From IMG/VR virus record IMGVR_UViG_3300013132_000072, positions 1 to 50,259 of that record: a stretch of DNA of 50,259 nt; one strand, given 5' to 3'. Shown here piece after piece: positions 1 to 7,967 of the stretch; the first letter of the stretch is position 1; every line of letters begins with the position of its first letter. Below the pieces are notes generated by a model. The model had not been told where the DNA came from, searched no databases, and saw only the letters and a program-made list of their open reading frames with translations. A program made the position numbers and the translations under genes. Source of the DNA: a virus.

Positions 1-19
1 AGAGAGCGAGCCACGGGAG

Positions 20-217
20 GTGGAGCACGATCACGAGGGAACCATGGCTCGTGGTGAGCTCGGCTCCTTGCTTAGGAACGCCGAAGAGCTGCGCGACCGC
101 ATTGGTGCCGACGATGAGCTACCAGGCTGGGTCTCGGGCTATATTACACTGGCCTCAGATTACATGAATAGCGTAGCACAGTATATGCGGCAGATCGACG
201 AGGATAAAAAGGACTGA
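20..217 (+). CDS. Small phage protein or C-terminal domain of a structural protein
   Basis: Encodes a short helical sequence with the motifs HEGTMARGEL, LPGWVSGYITLA and DYMNSV. This pattern (an EGxMAR.QL start, then a W-x-S/K-x-I/L-T-x-A-x-DY stretch) recurs at the C-terminus of phage virion or scaffold-like proteins and as small stand-alone phage proteins; its function is not established. The frame is open to the left edge of the window, so it may be the 3' end of a longer gene. If it stands alone, the ATG at 44, with GAGGGA at 35-40, is the better start than GTG at 20. A terminator follows 24 bases after the stop, so it ends its operon. Confidence 0.6.
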   Translation: MEHDHEGTMARGELGSLLRNAEELRDRIGADDELPGWVSGYITLASDYMNSVAQYMRQIDEDKKD

Positions 218-240
218 CGCTTACTCTGCAGACTGTAAAT

Positions 241-264
241 AAAAGGCGCTGGAATGCGCCTTTT
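241..264 (+). terminator. Rho-independent terminator
   Basis: A nine-base stem (AAAAGGCGC paired with GCGCCTTTT) encloses a six-base loop and ends in a T tract. It separates the upstream gene from the nucleotide-metabolism gene. Confidence 0.85.
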
Positions 265-324
265 GCTTGTCTGGCGCTTTCGCGGCACCATGTCTGTGCC
301 CTGTTCAGAAAGAATGGAGTCAAA

Positions 325-1389
325 ATGAGTAGCGTCAGCCTAACCTTTGATGATATATCCCTAATACCACGACTCAGTACAATCAAGAGCCGGTCGGAAG
401 TACAGCTGCACACCGTACTCGGCTCAGTCCGTCCACTGTGCTTGCGGCTTCCTATTATTAGCGCCCCGATGGATACGGTAAGCAGCCCTGCACTAGCTGC
501 AGTGCTGAGCGATGCCGGCGGTATTTGCATCCTGCATCGCTATCTGTCTATTGCCGAGCAGGCGACCCAGGTCACAGCTGCTCGGGAGTTGGCTACCGAC
601 AAGCTACGCTTCCAAATCGGCGGCGCAGTCGGAGCGACCGGAGACTTTCTAGAGAGGACTGCTGCCCTAGTAACTGCAGGAGCGAAAGTAGTATGCGTAG
701 ATATGGCGCACGGGCATTCGTATGCGGCCAGAGACGCAATTAAGGCCATTCGAGCAGCTTACCCCGATCTGCATATTATGGCGGGCAATATTGCGACTGC
801 CGAAGCATACAATGATTTGGTTGCATGGGGGGCCGACTCCCTGCGTGTTTCTATTGGTAGCGGCTCCTGCTGTGAAACCAGGGTCAATACAGGGCATGGA
901 GTGCCGGCACTCCACAGCGTTATGGATGTCGTGCAAAATGCTTATACCGGTGGTACAAATGCTAACGGCAGGCCGATATATCCTGCAGGCATTATTCTTG
1001 ATGGGGGCATCAGGAATCCTGGCGATATCGTGAAGGCTCTTGCTGTTGGTGCGCAGGCCGTCATGATGGGCAGCATGTTTGCTGGAACAGACGAGTCGCC
1101 CGGTCGCCGCATTATTGTAGACGGCGTTGAAAAAGTTGTATTCCGAGGCATGGCCAGCCCAGAGAGCCAGCTTGAGTGGCGGGGATATGTCGGGAGTGAC
1201 GAGGGCACATCGCACTATGTCGACCCAAAGGGGCCAGCACAGGCTGTTATCGACAAGGTCGTCAACGGAGTTCGGTCAGGTCTATCGTACTCTGGCGCAT
1301 TCTCCATTGAAGATTTTCATAGCAAGGCCAGGTTTGTCCAGCAAACAGTGGCAGGGCTAATCGAGGGCAAGCCTCATATCAGGCTGTGA
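325..1389 (+). CDS. IMP dehydrogenase / GMP reductase family protein
   Basis: A 354-residue TIM-barrel enzyme of the IMPDH/GMPR family, which interconverts IMP with XMP or GMP using a nicotinamide cofactor. N-terminal [11 protein letters not shown] and APMDTVS match the family. The catalytic cysteine loop reads [11 protein letters not shown], with Cys183 as the expected nucleophile, followed by [19 protein letters not shown] and [14 protein letters not shown] are the phosphate-binding and post-barrel segments. There are no CBS domains, so it is shorter than the usual bacterial GuaB (about 490 aa). The flap region [10 protein letters not shown] resembles GMP reductases more than classical IMPDH (which has SSDRYFQ), so IMPDH versus GMPR is unresolved. 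The likely role is steering host purines toward phage nucleotides. Confidence 0.9.
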   Translation: MSSVSLTFDDISLIPRLSTIKSRSEVQLHTVLGSVRPLCLRLPIISAPMDTVSSPALAAVLSDAGGICILHRYLSIAEQATQVTAARELATDKLRFQIGGAVGATGDFLERTAALVTAGAKVVCVDMAHGHSYAARDAIKAIRAAYPDLHIMAGNIATAEAYNDLVAWGADSLRVSIGSGSCCETRVNTGHGVPALHSVMDVVQNAYTGGTNANGRPIYPAGIILDGGIRNPGDIVKALAVGAQAVMMGSMFAGTDESPGRRIIVDGVEKVVFRGMASPESQLEWRGYVGSDEGTSHYVDPKGPAQAVIDKVVNGVRSGLSYSGAFSIEDFHSKARFVQQTVAGLIEGKPHIRL

Positions 1390-1395
1390 TTGCTT

Positions 1396-2160
1396 ATGAA
1401 TACAAATCCGCATCATATAGATGGCTATGCAAGTTTGCATTTAGACAATTACTCTAGTGCTAGAATTAACATCGTAAGCAAAAAGACTGATGGAGCGAGA
1501 GCGGTGGCCGAATCCAGCTGGCAGGTCCCTGCTACCACTACCCAGCTTAGCAAGATAAATCAGGGTGGCTCTGGATCGCCTCCGGAGCTTGTAGAGCAGC
1601 AAATTGTAGGACTAAGGAGTGAGGCGGGAACAAACCTTTATAAAGTAGATTTCCTCAGCAATCACAAGCCTGATCACGACTCGGCACACCGAGTCGATAT
1701 GTTGGTGCTATCAAGTCTGCTAACAAAAGAAGTTCGTACACTTACGTATTGGACTGATTTTGATGCAGAAATTCTGCTACCAAAGGCGCCAGCATCCAGC
1801 AAGCTTTTTGTAGAAGATCTGTTAAGTCCGAAGGTAATCGTAATCGGAGGAAATACTGAAATAAGTTCGTCCGCAATCAGCTCCGCAAGCGTTTCAGTGC
1901 ATGCTAAGCACGCCTGGCCAGCTGTGAAGAAAGACAAGGAGGATCTTGTAAGAATGGAGGCAACGGAAGATGGTGAGTGGAAGTTCTGGTCAATCTGGAA
2001 ATCCGGAAACAGAGTTTTTTATTACCACGGCCGTATAGGCGATCCCTCTGGAAACGAGGGCGCCTATGTCAGCAGCTCAGTCCGGGCAGCCGGAGGAGTT
2101 GTGCGCTTTATGCAGCAGAAGGTTGCAGAAAAGACGCGCAAAGGGTATGTAAAAGTATGA
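1396..2160 (+). CDS. WGR-domain protein
   Basis: About 254 residues starting at ATG 1396 (TTG 1390 is also possible). It follows directly after the purine enzyme gene and was probably co-transcribed with it. The first 190 residues are not recognised. The C-terminal 60 residues fit a WGR domain: KFWSIWKSGNRVFYYHGRIG, then GAYVSSSVRAAGGVVRFMQQ, then KTRKGYVKV. The signature W-G-R is H-G-R here. WGR domains occur in poly(ADP-ribose) polymerases and MolR-like regulators, where they bind nucleic acid ends. No ADP-ribosyltransferase motif is visible in the rest of the protein, so a binding or adaptor role is more likely than catalysis. Confidence 0.65.
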   Translation: MNTNPHHIDGYASLHLDNYSSARINIVSKKTDGARAVAESSWQVPATTTQLSKINQGGSGSPPELVEQQIVGLRSEAGTNLYKVDFLSNHKPDHDSAHRVDMLVLSSLLTKEVRTLTYWTDFDAEILLPKAPASSKLFVEDLLSPKVIVIGGNTEISSSAISSASVSVHAKHAWPAVKKDKEDLVRMEATEDGEWKFWSIWKSGNRVFYYHGRIGDPSGNEGAYVSSSVRAAGGVVRFMQQKVAEKTRKGYVKV

Positions 2161-2192
2161 CATTGCCGTACAGGCAGAAACGAGAATGGTAA

Positions 2193-2456
2193 GTGGAAGA
2201 TAATAAGGGACGGCGTTTCTTCCGCCGTCGAGACCGAAACGAGGATGACTCGTTCGAGGTAAAGGTGGTTCTTCGCGATGGCGAGTCCGCCGATAGTTTG
2301 GTTAAACGTTTCAAATGGGCCGTTGAGGCCAGTGGCATTCTGAAGGAGGTGAGAGATCGTGAATATGCCATGTCGCCGTCAGAAAAAGCAAAATTCAAGC
2401 GGCGCCGCGCTGCAAAGCGCCGAAACAAGGCTAGGCAAGATCGCTCGGATCGATGA
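2193..2456 (+). CDS. rpsU: Ribosomal protein bS21 homologue
   Basis: An 87-residue basic protein starting at GTG 2193. The core VVLRDGESADSLVKRFKWAV followed by GILKEVRDREY matches the bS21 signature (two helices with R-F-K and L-x-E-x-R-x-R-x-Y/F), and the C-terminus is an Arg/Lys-rich tail (KFKRRRAAKRRNKARQDR), as in cellular bS21. A Lys/Arg-rich N-terminal extension of about 20 residues (GRRFFRRRDRNEDD) is extra. bS21 sits near the anti-Shine-Dalgarno end of 16S rRNA and aids initiation. Phage copies are known in large phages and are thought to bias ribosomes toward phage mRNA; that role is inferred here. A strong terminator follows. Confidence 0.88.
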   Translation: MEDNKGRRFFRRRDRNEDDSFEVKVVLRDGESADSLVKRFKWAVEASGILKEVRDREYAMSPSEKAKFKRRRAAKRRNKARQDRSDR

Positions 2457-2465
2457 TAATTAGCT

Positions 2466-2492
2466 AAACGGCCGTCCCTCCCGGCCGTTTTT
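2466..2492 (+). terminator. Rho-independent terminator after rpsU
   Basis: AAACGGCCG pairs with CGGCCGTTT around a seven-base loop (TCCCTCC), with five T residues at the 3' end. It closes the operon that starts with the purine enzyme. Confidence 0.88.
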
Positions 2493-2514
2493 GCTATCAA
2501 AGAAGGCGCATACT

Positions 2515-2536
2515 TGCGTCTGCCCATAACCCCGGG
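2515..2536 (+). repeat. Intergenic motif, copy A (copy B at 3177-3198)
   Basis: TGCGTCTGC, two variable bases, then ATAACCCCGG lies in the 100-base gap before clpP. Nearly the same string (TGCGTCTGC, three bases, ATACCCCGG) lies just after clpP at 3177-3198. The gap also holds a perfect 12-base palindrome, TCGCATATGCGA, at 2560-2571. Function unknown; a promoter or operator element is possible. Confidence 0.4.
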
Positions 2537-2593
2537 CACGATCAGATGAGTACCGACTTTCGCATATGCGAGCACAGATGAGAGGTTATTTCA

Positions 2594-3175
2594 GTGGCAA
2601 GACCAAAGAAAGTACAGGCGCCTCCAGCCCCGCCCCCACCGGGGCGGGATCGCATACCACCCCATGACCCACGTCGCAGCATCTACTTGTTCGGCGAAGT
2701 AGATACTGATATGACAAAGCACCTCGCCGAGCAAATGGCACACCTACTAAAGGAAGATAGCAAATCCCCTATTTGTGTAGTTGTCAATACAGAGGGCGGT
2801 GGAGTCTACGAGTCTTTTGCCATGCACGACCTTATCCGTGCCTGCCCTGCTCCAGTGCACACCTATGGACTAGGTACCGTTATGAGCGCCGGTACCATCA
2901 TTCTTGCGGCAGGACGCAAGCGGTATGCCTACCCTAATTGCTGGCTAATGGCTCACGAGCCATGGTTTGTTGGCAGCGACCTGCGTGCTGGCGAGCTGAA
3001 ATCAGACATGCTCCACAACGAGCGACTAAGCTCAGTATTCTACGGACTTTATAGCAAATACTGCCAGAAGCCGATAAATATCATCGAAAGTGATCTGAAC
3101 GGTCGAACAATTTACTTCAGCGCGACCGAGGCAAAGAAGTACGGCTTTGTGGATGACATCGTCGACATTGAGTGA
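2594..3175 (+). CDS. clpP: ClpP-like serine peptidase (family S14)
   Basis: A 193-residue protein of ClpP length, starting at GTG 2594 with AGAGG eight bases upstream. It has a proline-rich N-terminal tail (residues 6-17) and then the ClpP fold. VVVNTEGGGVYESFAMHDLI matches the oxyanion strand/helix, GLGTVMSAGTIILAAG carries the nucleophile Ser98, and YPNCWLMAHEP carries His121. The catalytic Asp is unclear: the usual position in the segment IIESDLNGRTIYFSATEA reads Gly-Arg-Thr, with Asp167 three residues early. No ClpX/ClpA ATPase is seen nearby, so it could use host Clp ATPases, remodel host proteolysis, or act as a ClpP-type head-maturation protease. The last cannot be excluded. Confidence 0.88.
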   Translation: MARPKKVQAPPAPPPPGRDRIPPHDPRRSIYLFGEVDTDMTKHLAEQMAHLLKEDSKSPICVVVNTEGGGVYESFAMHDLIRACPAPVHTYGLGTVMSAGTIILAAGRKRYAYPNCWLMAHEPWFVGSDLRAGELKSDMLHNERLSSVFYGLYSKYCQKPINIIESDLNGRTIYFSATEAKKYGFVDDIVDIE

Positions 3176-3197
3176 CTGCGTCTGCGGCATACCCCGG

Positions 3198-3218
3198 ACG
3201 CACTCGTGGCCAGTGCGT
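3198..3218 (+). other. Intergenic hairpin without a T tract
   Basis: ACGCACT pairs perfectly with AGTGCGT around CGTGGCC, directly following motif copy B. No T run follows, so it is not a classical terminator. It may be an RNA processing site, an operator or a leader structure for the downstream gene. Confidence 0.4.
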
Positions 3219-3240
3219 GTAAGCAAAGGATTGCCTAGCA

Positions 3241-3549
3241 GTGAAACAAGCAGATCTCATCCTGGGTTGCCATGGCCGTGAGGAGCACGGCATATGCCTT
3301 TGTGGCGGCACATCCTCGGCGATACTAGATTTGCTAAGCGTGCACCCCGCGGATAAAAAATTCCACGATTACATGTACAAGCTCATGCGATTAGACCAGA
3401 GGCCGATTACCGATTATAATGCAGTAATAAGCACTCTGCAATTTCTAAGAGGGGCTTATCTGCCAGATAAACAATTTGAGGTAATCGGTGAGTGGTTAAG
3501 GTTTCACAAGAGATGCGGAATCTATATGTACAGGAGTACGCTTGACTAA
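3241..3549 (+). CDS. Hypothetical protein
   Basis: A 102-residue protein with a GTG start at 3241 and an AAAGGA sequence about 11 bases upstream. No family is recognised. The N-terminal part contains four Cys/His residues close together (CHGREEHGICLC), a possible metal-binding knuckle. The rest is mixed helical with many aromatic and charged residues. Its stop overlaps the start of the next gene by eight bases, so the two are probably translationally coupled and belong to the same operon as the primase zinc-finger protein and SbcDC. Confidence 0.6.
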   Translation: MKQADLILGCHGREEHGICLCGGTSSAILDLLSVHPADKKFHDYMYKLMRLDQRPITDYNAVISTLQFLRGAYLPDKQFEVIGEWLRFHKRCGIYMYRSTLD

Positions 3550-3904
3550 GCAAATCAGCACTACCAAACTGGCAGCGGCTTTCCGAAAACTACAGGACGC
3601 GCAAGAGCGAATGACTAGGCTCGCTAAGAGCTATTGGGCGTATTTCAAGTCTGATCCTGCAGGTTTTGAGATGGAGCCGCTTAATGCAGCGGCCGCAGAG
3701 CTAAATTCTATTTCATCAGCCGAGGGAGCACAGACTAGCGCGACACTGGCCCTAAACGGTCTGATGCATTTAGCATCCAGGGTCAAGGATCTTGAGGCCG
3801 AAAATAAGAGTCTGCGGCGTCGCCTGGAGAGGTTAGAGTCAGATGCAGAACGGAAGAGTCAAATTTCAGCAGAGCAACACTCAGCTGAAGTCACTGCTGA
3901 GTGA
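3542..3904 (+). CDS. Hypothetical coiled-coil protein
   Basis: A 120-residue protein with a TTG start at 3542 supported by AGGAG at 3531-3535. It is mostly helical, with a heptad-like coiled coil near residues 80-104 (LASRVKDLEAENKSLRRRLE), suggesting dimerisation. No family is recognised. Its 3' end overlaps the primase zinc-finger gene by 62 bases in a different frame, an unusually long overlap for this window. The context (primase half, SbcDC) suggests an accessory role in DNA replication or recombination, but nothing in the sequence proves it. Confidence 0.55.
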   Translation: MTKQISTTKLAAAFRKLQDAQERMTRLAKSYWAYFKSDPAGFEMEPLNAAAAELNSISSAEGAQTSATLALNGLMHLASRVKDLEAENKSLRRRLERLESDAERKSQISAEQHSAEVTAE

Positions 3905-4415
3905 GCGCGCCGCCGAGAGCGCGTACAGCATGCTCGCCGCTCGCAAGACGCTGCAGTCCGGCAGCGGTAAGTTTACTCACAAATGTAGCTGCCCAAGTCC
4001 GGCGCACAAAGGTGGCGGCGAGAAAACCGCCAGCTTTTATTTCAGCCGAGCAACAGGGCAATTCTTTTGCTTTGGGTGCAATATTTACGGCAACGCTTTC
4101 GATCTTATCGCCATGCTTGGCGGCAGCAGCGAGACTGCGCTAGAGTCTGCAATCCAGCAAGGTCCGATAGCCATACCAGATACTCCGAACATGCAAAAGC
4201 TAATCGGAGACCACAGTAGAAAGTTGATTAAGAAATGCCGGCAGAAGCTGGCTGCAAGCTACGGCACAGCCTCATGGGAAGTAGACTTTAAGTGGATGCA
4301 GAGCTTTTACGAGAAGCTTGACAAAATACTTCCAGATATGGAGTCTGAATCTGCAGAGCAGGTACATGGCAGGTTTCTTCAGTTTAACATGGAGCTAAAT
4401 AGGAGATTCAAGTGA
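3843..4415 (+). CDS. DnaG-type primase zinc-binding domain protein (CHC2)
   Basis: A 190-residue protein carrying only the zinc-binding part of a bacterial-type primase. The segment KCSCPSPAHKGGGEKTASF followed by FFCFGCNIYGNAFDLIAML matches the CHC2 finger, with ligands Cys50 (or Cys48), His55, Cys76 and Cys79. The remaining 90 residues are helical and unrecognised. There is no Toprim domain; a separate Toprim-primase core is encoded 27 kb away at 31624-32358. The zinc domain normally recognises the template trinucleotide and the RNA polymerase domain makes the primer, so the two would have to work in trans. ATG 3843 has GGAGAGG upstream; ATG 3930 is an alternative. The stop overlaps the sbcD start as GTGA. 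Confidence 0.8.
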   Translation: MQNGRVKFQQSNTQLKSLLSERAAESAYSMLAARKTLQSGSGKFTHKCSCPSPAHKGGGEKTASFYFSRATGQFFCFGCNIYGNAFDLIAMLGGSSETALESAIQQGPIAIPDTPNMQKLIGDHSRKLIKKCRQKLAASYGTASWEVDFKWMQSFYEKLDKILPDMESESAEQVHGRFLQFNMELNRRFK

Positions 4416-5578
4416 TAGGAATAATTGGAGACTGCCATCTTGGCGCCAGCCTCAAGGCGGGGACCAAAGACCCAGTAACCGGCATTCCAAGCCGGCTCGT
4501 GGACTATCATAATACGCTGCTTTTTGCAATTGAGGAGATTGCAAAAACGTGCGATACCATTGTGTTCACTGGCGACATCTTTGAGCACAGGTATCCGCAC
4601 ATGATTCAGCAGCAGATGTTTAGCAATGCCCTGCGCCGAGCACTTGAGCTTGGAGTAAAGCAGATTCACATTCTCATCGGCAATCATGACCAGCAGCGCA
4701 CGGCAAGCACAACTACACTTGCGTACCTATCTGAGCTAAAGCTAGATAACATCATTATTCACGATGAGCCTAACACTGTTAGAATTGGAAATGACGCCCT
4801 GCATTTCTTTCCATATCGAGATCGCAAATACCTTGCTGCGCCCACATACGCAGAAGGCATTGCCGCTGCCGATGTCATCATCGCTGGCCTGGCGGCTAAT
4901 CGTGCCCCAGGCTCAAACATACTTATCGGGCATATGGCAATCGAAGGCACATTCTTTGCAGAGGAAGAAGCGGAGTTGTACACCGACAACGAGCTAATGC
5001 TGCCAAAAGCCAGCTTTGCTCCATTTGATCTGACTATCATGGGGCATGTACACACTCCTGGCGTAGTCAGCACAAATCCGCAGATATATTACGTCGGCTC
5101 CCTTGAGAAGCGCGGGGCATTTGAGTCGCACAAGAAGCAGTACTGCGTTGTTGATTTGCAGAATCGCAGCGCCGATTGGAAGACACTGCCATGCAAGGAC
5201 TTTTATGAGTTTGGCATCGGACTGCCAAAGACAGGCGTAGAACTCATGAGCGGGCTGCTTGCTCAGCTGGTAAAGCAGATCGACTCAACAGATCTCACTG
5301 GGAACATTGCAAAGGTAGAGATATCTGTTTCTTCTGAAGATATCGGCCACCTAAACCCAGATGCAATCATGGCAGAGCTACTGCGACGCGGTTGCTCGTT
5401 TGTGTATCCGCCATCGGTCTCCGTTAAAACCGAGCGTGCTCTTCGCAATGATGTGAAAGAGCTCGGCTCAGATACCGAAACATGGTCGCAGTACATCCAG
5501 GGTCTTGTAACAGATAAGGATTTCGCTGCACAACTGATTGCAGTTGGCAACAGCATCATTGCCGAGGAGGAAGCTTGA
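4412..5578 (+). CDS. sbcD: SbcD/Mre11-type nuclease subunit (T4 gp47-like)
   Basis: A 388-residue metallophosphoesterase. All five Mre11 motifs are present: GDCHLGA near the N-terminus, FTGDIFEH, LIGNHD, IGHMAIEG, and MGHVHTPG. Together these bind two Mn ions for 3'-5' exo- and endonuclease activity on DNA ends and hairpins. The C-terminal third is the capping/linker region, ending in Glu-rich sequence. It starts at GTG 4412, overlapping the previous stop by four bases with AGGAGA upstream, and the gene runs straight into sbcC through a TTGA overlap. Co-expression as a stoichiometric complex is therefore expected. In T4 this pair degrades host DNA ends and prepares recombination substrates. 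Confidence 0.95.
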   Translation: MIGIIGDCHLGASLKAGTKDPVTGIPSRLVDYHNTLLFAIEEIAKTCDTIVFTGDIFEHRYPHMIQQQMFSNALRRALELGVKQIHILIGNHDQQRTASTTTLAYLSELKLDNIIIHDEPNTVRIGNDALHFFPYRDRKYLAAPTYAEGIAAADVIIAGLAANRAPGSNILIGHMAIEGTFFAEEEAELYTDNELMLPKASFAPFDLTIMGHVHTPGVVSTNPQIYYVGSLEKRGAFESHKKQYCVVDLQNRSADWKTLPCKDFYEFGIGLPKTGVELMSGLLAQLVKQIDSTDLTGNIAKVEISVSSEDIGHLNPDAIMAELLRRGCSFVYPPSVSVKTERALRNDVKELGSDTETWSQYIQGLVTDKDFAAQLIAVGNSIIAEEEA

Positions 5579-7587
5579 TTCCACTTAAAATGCACATGGT
5601 TAACTTTGGGCCATATGCCGACTCGGCGGTAGACTTCAACTTCAAGTCTGCCCTGATCGTCGGAGAAAACCTGAGTGTATCGGGAGCCAGCAACGGCACA
5701 GGGAAAAGCACAATCTTCCAGGCGCTAACATGGGCGCTCACTGGCAGCTCCCGCTACAAGAACTCTAACTCGATTATTCGCGATGGAACCGATGCTGCGA
5801 AGGTAACTCTGCTGTTCGAGGCCGGCGGCGAGAAGTACCAGATCATTCGCGGCAGAAACCGCACGAACAAGCAAACCCTGGACTTTAATCGTGTACTGCC
5901 TGACGGCAAGATGGAGCCGGTTAAGGCAGATACCAACTCAAAGTTAGACGAGAAGATTGCCGAAGTAACGCGTGTGCGCTACGACTCGTTTGTCAACACG
6001 GCTTACTTCGCACAGAACACTATTTCAGAATTCATGTACGGTACTAGCTCTGTGCGGCAAAAGCTTATCGCAGAGATCCTGGCCATGGATCGCTGGAACT
6101 CCTATGCGAAAAACGCTGCAGCCAAGCTATCAGAGACAGAGAAAGAGCTTGATATCTGTCGCTACAAACTTTCGATTTTTGGCAACCTGCCGGATCAGCG
6201 CATGCGGCTACAGGCCGAGCATGTCACCCTGAGTGAGCGAGGCGAGCGTATTTCTGCAGAGATTGCTGCCCTAGAGGCGGAGGAGGAAGGTCTGCGTGCG
6301 GTGGCTGCCGAGGAGGCAGCTGCGTTTCAGGCAGCTGCAACCAGGGCCGCTACGCAGCAACTTGTGGAAAACATCAGAAAATCACTTGCAGACGCAGAAG
6401 GTCGCAAGGCGACGCTGGCCTCGCGACTTGCCGCAGTCCGATCCTCCATCGAGGCTATGGGCTCGCAGGTTCGCGAGATCGGACCACGTCCTGATGTTTC
6501 CTCATCAATTCTCCAGAAACTCGCCGAGCGGCGGGGCGAACTGGCGCTTAGTGGCCGCCGCATTTCTGCTATGGAAAAGGGGCGTTGCGAAACATGCGGG
6601 TCTTCCTGGCAGCATGATCACGCAGAAGAGCTCCGGCAGCTGCGTGCACAGGTCGAGGAGATGAAGTCCCGGATTTCGATTGGTGAGGGCAAGCTGGCCG
6701 AGGCCCGAACTGCCGAGGCCCAGTGGGATGCCGAAAACTCAAAAGTTTCTGGTGCCAGGACGAGGCTTTCTTCGCTAGAGGCAGATGCCGTTTCTCTCGC
6801 GGCCGAGGGCTCTGAGATTGACGGCAGAATTGCTCGGCTTGCCGTGGAGTTGCAGTCTGCAGAGCAAAAGCTGGCGGCAATCCCGGGATTTAGATCCGCT
6901 TCTGGTGCAGCCGGTCGCTTGCGCGAGACGCAGGCGCAGCTCTCCGCAGCTAGAAATCAGCACTCCGGAGTTGTTGCTGGCCTAAGCCAGGTACGGGCAA
7001 AACTAGACGTAATTGCAGCCCAGGAGGCCGAGTCTGGTGCGATGGCGGCTCGAGGCCAAGAGCTAGAGAAGGAGGTCAACCTATACTCTGCTCTTGCCAA
7101 GCACTTCTCAAAAACAGGAATTCAGGCATCAATCCTGGACACCGTAATTTCAGAGATCGAGACCCTGAGCAACTCCTTCCTTAGCCGACTAAGCCACAAG
7201 CCATTTAGCATTAAATTTGTTACCCAGCGGCCGGATACAAAGGGGCAGATTAAAGAAACTCTCGATATCGAAGTGATCAGCCCGACTTCCACCAAGTACA
7301 TCGAAGATCTCAGTGGTGGAGAGCAGTTCCGCGTTGGGTTCAGCGTTCGGCTTGCTCTCGCCGCAGTGCAGGCCCGCCGCCAGGGCGGGGAGCTGTCGCT
7401 CCTGTTGCTGGACGAGGTATCCAGCAGCTTAGACAAGGTAGGCGTAGAGACCTTCGTGAGCATTGTAAAAGAGCTGCAAAAGACGATGATCGTTATGCTA
7501 ATTACTCACGACGACTCACTTAAGGAGCATTTTGATAATGTTTTAAGGGTGCGAAATGACGGACAAGTAGCGAAGATCATTCAGTAA
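5575..7587 (+). CDS. sbcC: SbcC/Rad50-type SMC ATPase (T4 gp46-like)
   Basis: A 670-residue SMC-like ATPase, the partner of SbcD. The Walker A is GASNGTGKSTIFQAL near residue 37, the Q-loop TAYFAQNTISEF, the signature DLSGGEQFRVGFS, the Walker B LSLLLLDEVSSSLD, and the H-loop LITHDD. The two ATPase halves flank about 400 residues of coiled coil with a zinc hook, CETC (Cys338, Cys341), at the apex. The length matches phage gp46 rather than the longer bacterial SbcC. The TTG start at 5575 is preferred over ATG 5590 because GAGGAGG lies six bases upstream and it overlaps the sbcD stop. A terminator follows directly. Confidence 0.95.
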   Translation: MIPLKMHMVNFGPYADSAVDFNFKSALIVGENLSVSGASNGTGKSTIFQALTWALTGSSRYKNSNSIIRDGTDAAKVTLLFEAGGEKYQIIRGRNRTNKQTLDFNRVLPDGKMEPVKADTNSKLDEKIAEVTRVRYDSFVNTAYFAQNTISEFMYGTSSVRQKLIAEILAMDRWNSYAKNAAAKLSETEKELDICRYKLSIFGNLPDQRMRLQAEHVTLSERGERISAEIAALEAEEEGLRAVAAEEAAAFQAAATRAATQQLVENIRKSLADAEGRKATLASRLAAVRSSIEAMGSQVREIGPRPDVSSSILQKLAERRGELALSGRRISAMEKGRCETCGSSWQHDHAEELRQLRAQVEEMKSRISIGEGKLAEARTAEAQWDAENSKVSGARTRLSSLEADAVSLAAEGSEIDGRIARLAVELQSAEQKLAAIPGFRSASGAAGRLRETQAQLSAARNQHSGVVAGLSQVRAKLDVIAAQEAESGAMAARGQELEKEVNLYSALAKHFSKTGIQASILDTVISEIETLSNSFLSRLSHKPFSIKFVTQRPDTKGQIKETLDIEVISPTSTKYIEDLSGGEQFRVGFSVRLALAAVQARRQGGELSLLLLDEVSSSLDKVGVETFVSIVKELQKTMIVMLITHDDSLKEHFDNVLRVRNDGQVAKIIQ

Positions 7588-7590
7588 ACT

Positions 7591-7616
7591 GGGCCGGCTA
7601 TCAATGCCGGCCTTTT
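7591..7616 (+). terminator. Rho-independent terminator after sbcC
   Basis: GGCCGGC and GCCGGCC form a seven-base stem with a seven-base loop (TATCAAT) and a TTTT tail. It ends the operon running from about 3241 through sbcC. Confidence 0.88.
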
Positions 7617-7649
7617 ACTGTGTAATTGAACATTGTTAAGGAGCGCTAC

Positions 7650-7967
7650 GTGGATTTGCTTGCATTTATGCAGCCAGAGACGACAAACAGCTTGGCGGCA
7701 ATCGGTACACTGGGTTTTGATGGAGCCCAGCGAGCAGCGTTGACACGAGCCGCGGCGCAGCCTAATCCTCGGGCAGAGGCTCTCCGATGCCTAAAACTTG
7801 CCCGCACATATCTAAAAGATGCAAGGGCGTTCAATTTTTCTCCAGGGCTACACAGCAGATACTTGCTGCTTGCAAGCTTCTACAGGATACTTGCTCATAA
7901 GATTTATTGGAAAGCGGGTTTCCGCAACGAACAGGTAAGGCACGGTTTTTTGAGGGTCATTAAATGA
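7650..7967 (+). CDS. Hypothetical protein
   Basis: About 105 residues from GTG 7650, chosen because AAGGAG lies at 7638-7643; the open frame extends to TTG 7626. It is predicted helical and basic, with segments such as EALRCLKLARTYLKDARAF and YLLLASFYRILAHKIYW, resembling a small helical-hairpin (repeat-like) protein. No family is recognised. It is the first gene after the sbcC terminator and shares an ATGA overlap with the next gene, so the two form a small operon. Confidence 0.6.
   Translation: MDLLAFMQPETTNSLAAIGTLGFDGAQRAALTRAAAQPNPRAEALRCLKLARTYLKDARAFNFSPGLHSRYLLLASFYRILAHKIYWKAGFRNEQVRHGFLRVIK

Noticed and set aside
3198-3218. Calling the hairpin after clpP a terminator
   Set aside because: The stem is followed by GTAAGCAAAGG, with no T tract.
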